DNA from: Ettlia oleoabundans
Taxonomy: Eukaryota; Chlorophyta; Chlorophyceae; Chlamydomonadales
Assembly: GCA_019693395.1 (NCBI GenBank)
Contig: JAAMXP010000715.1
Coordinates: 1-13,815, forward strand
Length of the DNA: 13,815 bases
Reading direction: 5' to 3'
Shown here: positions 13,803-13,815 of the stretch, piece by piece
Position numbering within the stretch: the first letter of the stretch is position 1
How the letters are laid out: each line of letters begins with the position of its first letter
Made by a program: the position numbers and the translations under genes
Notes under the pieces: model-generated
The model's database searches: none
What the model saw: the letters and a program-made list of their open reading frames with translations, nothing else
What the model was told of the DNA's origin: nothing

Positions 13803-13815
13803 GTGGGGAGTGGGC

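Overview
The window looks like nuclear DNA of a chlorophyte green alga, possibly Chlorophyceae (inference). It is GC-rich and dense in short introns (about 150 to 570 bases). Most donors read GTGNGT or similar and most acceptors end in GCAG. Candidate TGTAA poly(A) signals, typical of green algae, follow the first gene. No bacterial operon, RNA gene, CRISPR array or complete mobile element was seen.

Layout: (1) 61-1780, plus strand, is the 3' part of a multi-pass membrane protein resembling the amino acid/auxin permease (AAAP, SLC38/AVT-like) family. Its last two family helices are separated by an unusually long (about 370-residue) Gln-rich, low-complexity loop. (2) 1781-2945 is intergenic and leader sequence with poly(A) candidates, a perfect 18-bp palindrome with an ACGT core beside a CACGTG box, and a possible 5'-UTR intron. 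(3) 2946-13802, plus strand and open at the right edge, is a very long coiled-coil gene. I reconstruct 21 coding exons (1,535 codons), each a multiple of three and each bounded by phase-0 introns.

The coiled-coil gene is the main interest. Its exons fall into paralogous families: three of exactly 28 codons, two of 53, four beginning L(E/A)(N/S)(V/M)R, a 3' group sharing KEMAAASAL-like cores, and a 336-codon exon that is exactly 16 units of 21 residues. Several introns carry short decaying copies of the start of the downstream exon, each still behind an AG acceptor (introns 12, 17 and 18), or copies of the end and donor of the upstream exon (introns 9, 13 and 16). Two introns appear to use GC donors, placed by alignment with paralogous exons. 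Together this suggests a gene that grows by duplicating frame-neutral exon modules and leaves debris in its introns.

The two genes lie head to tail, and nothing in the sequence links their functions. The coiled-coil protein has no recognisable catalytic domain here; a structural or scaffold role is inference only.
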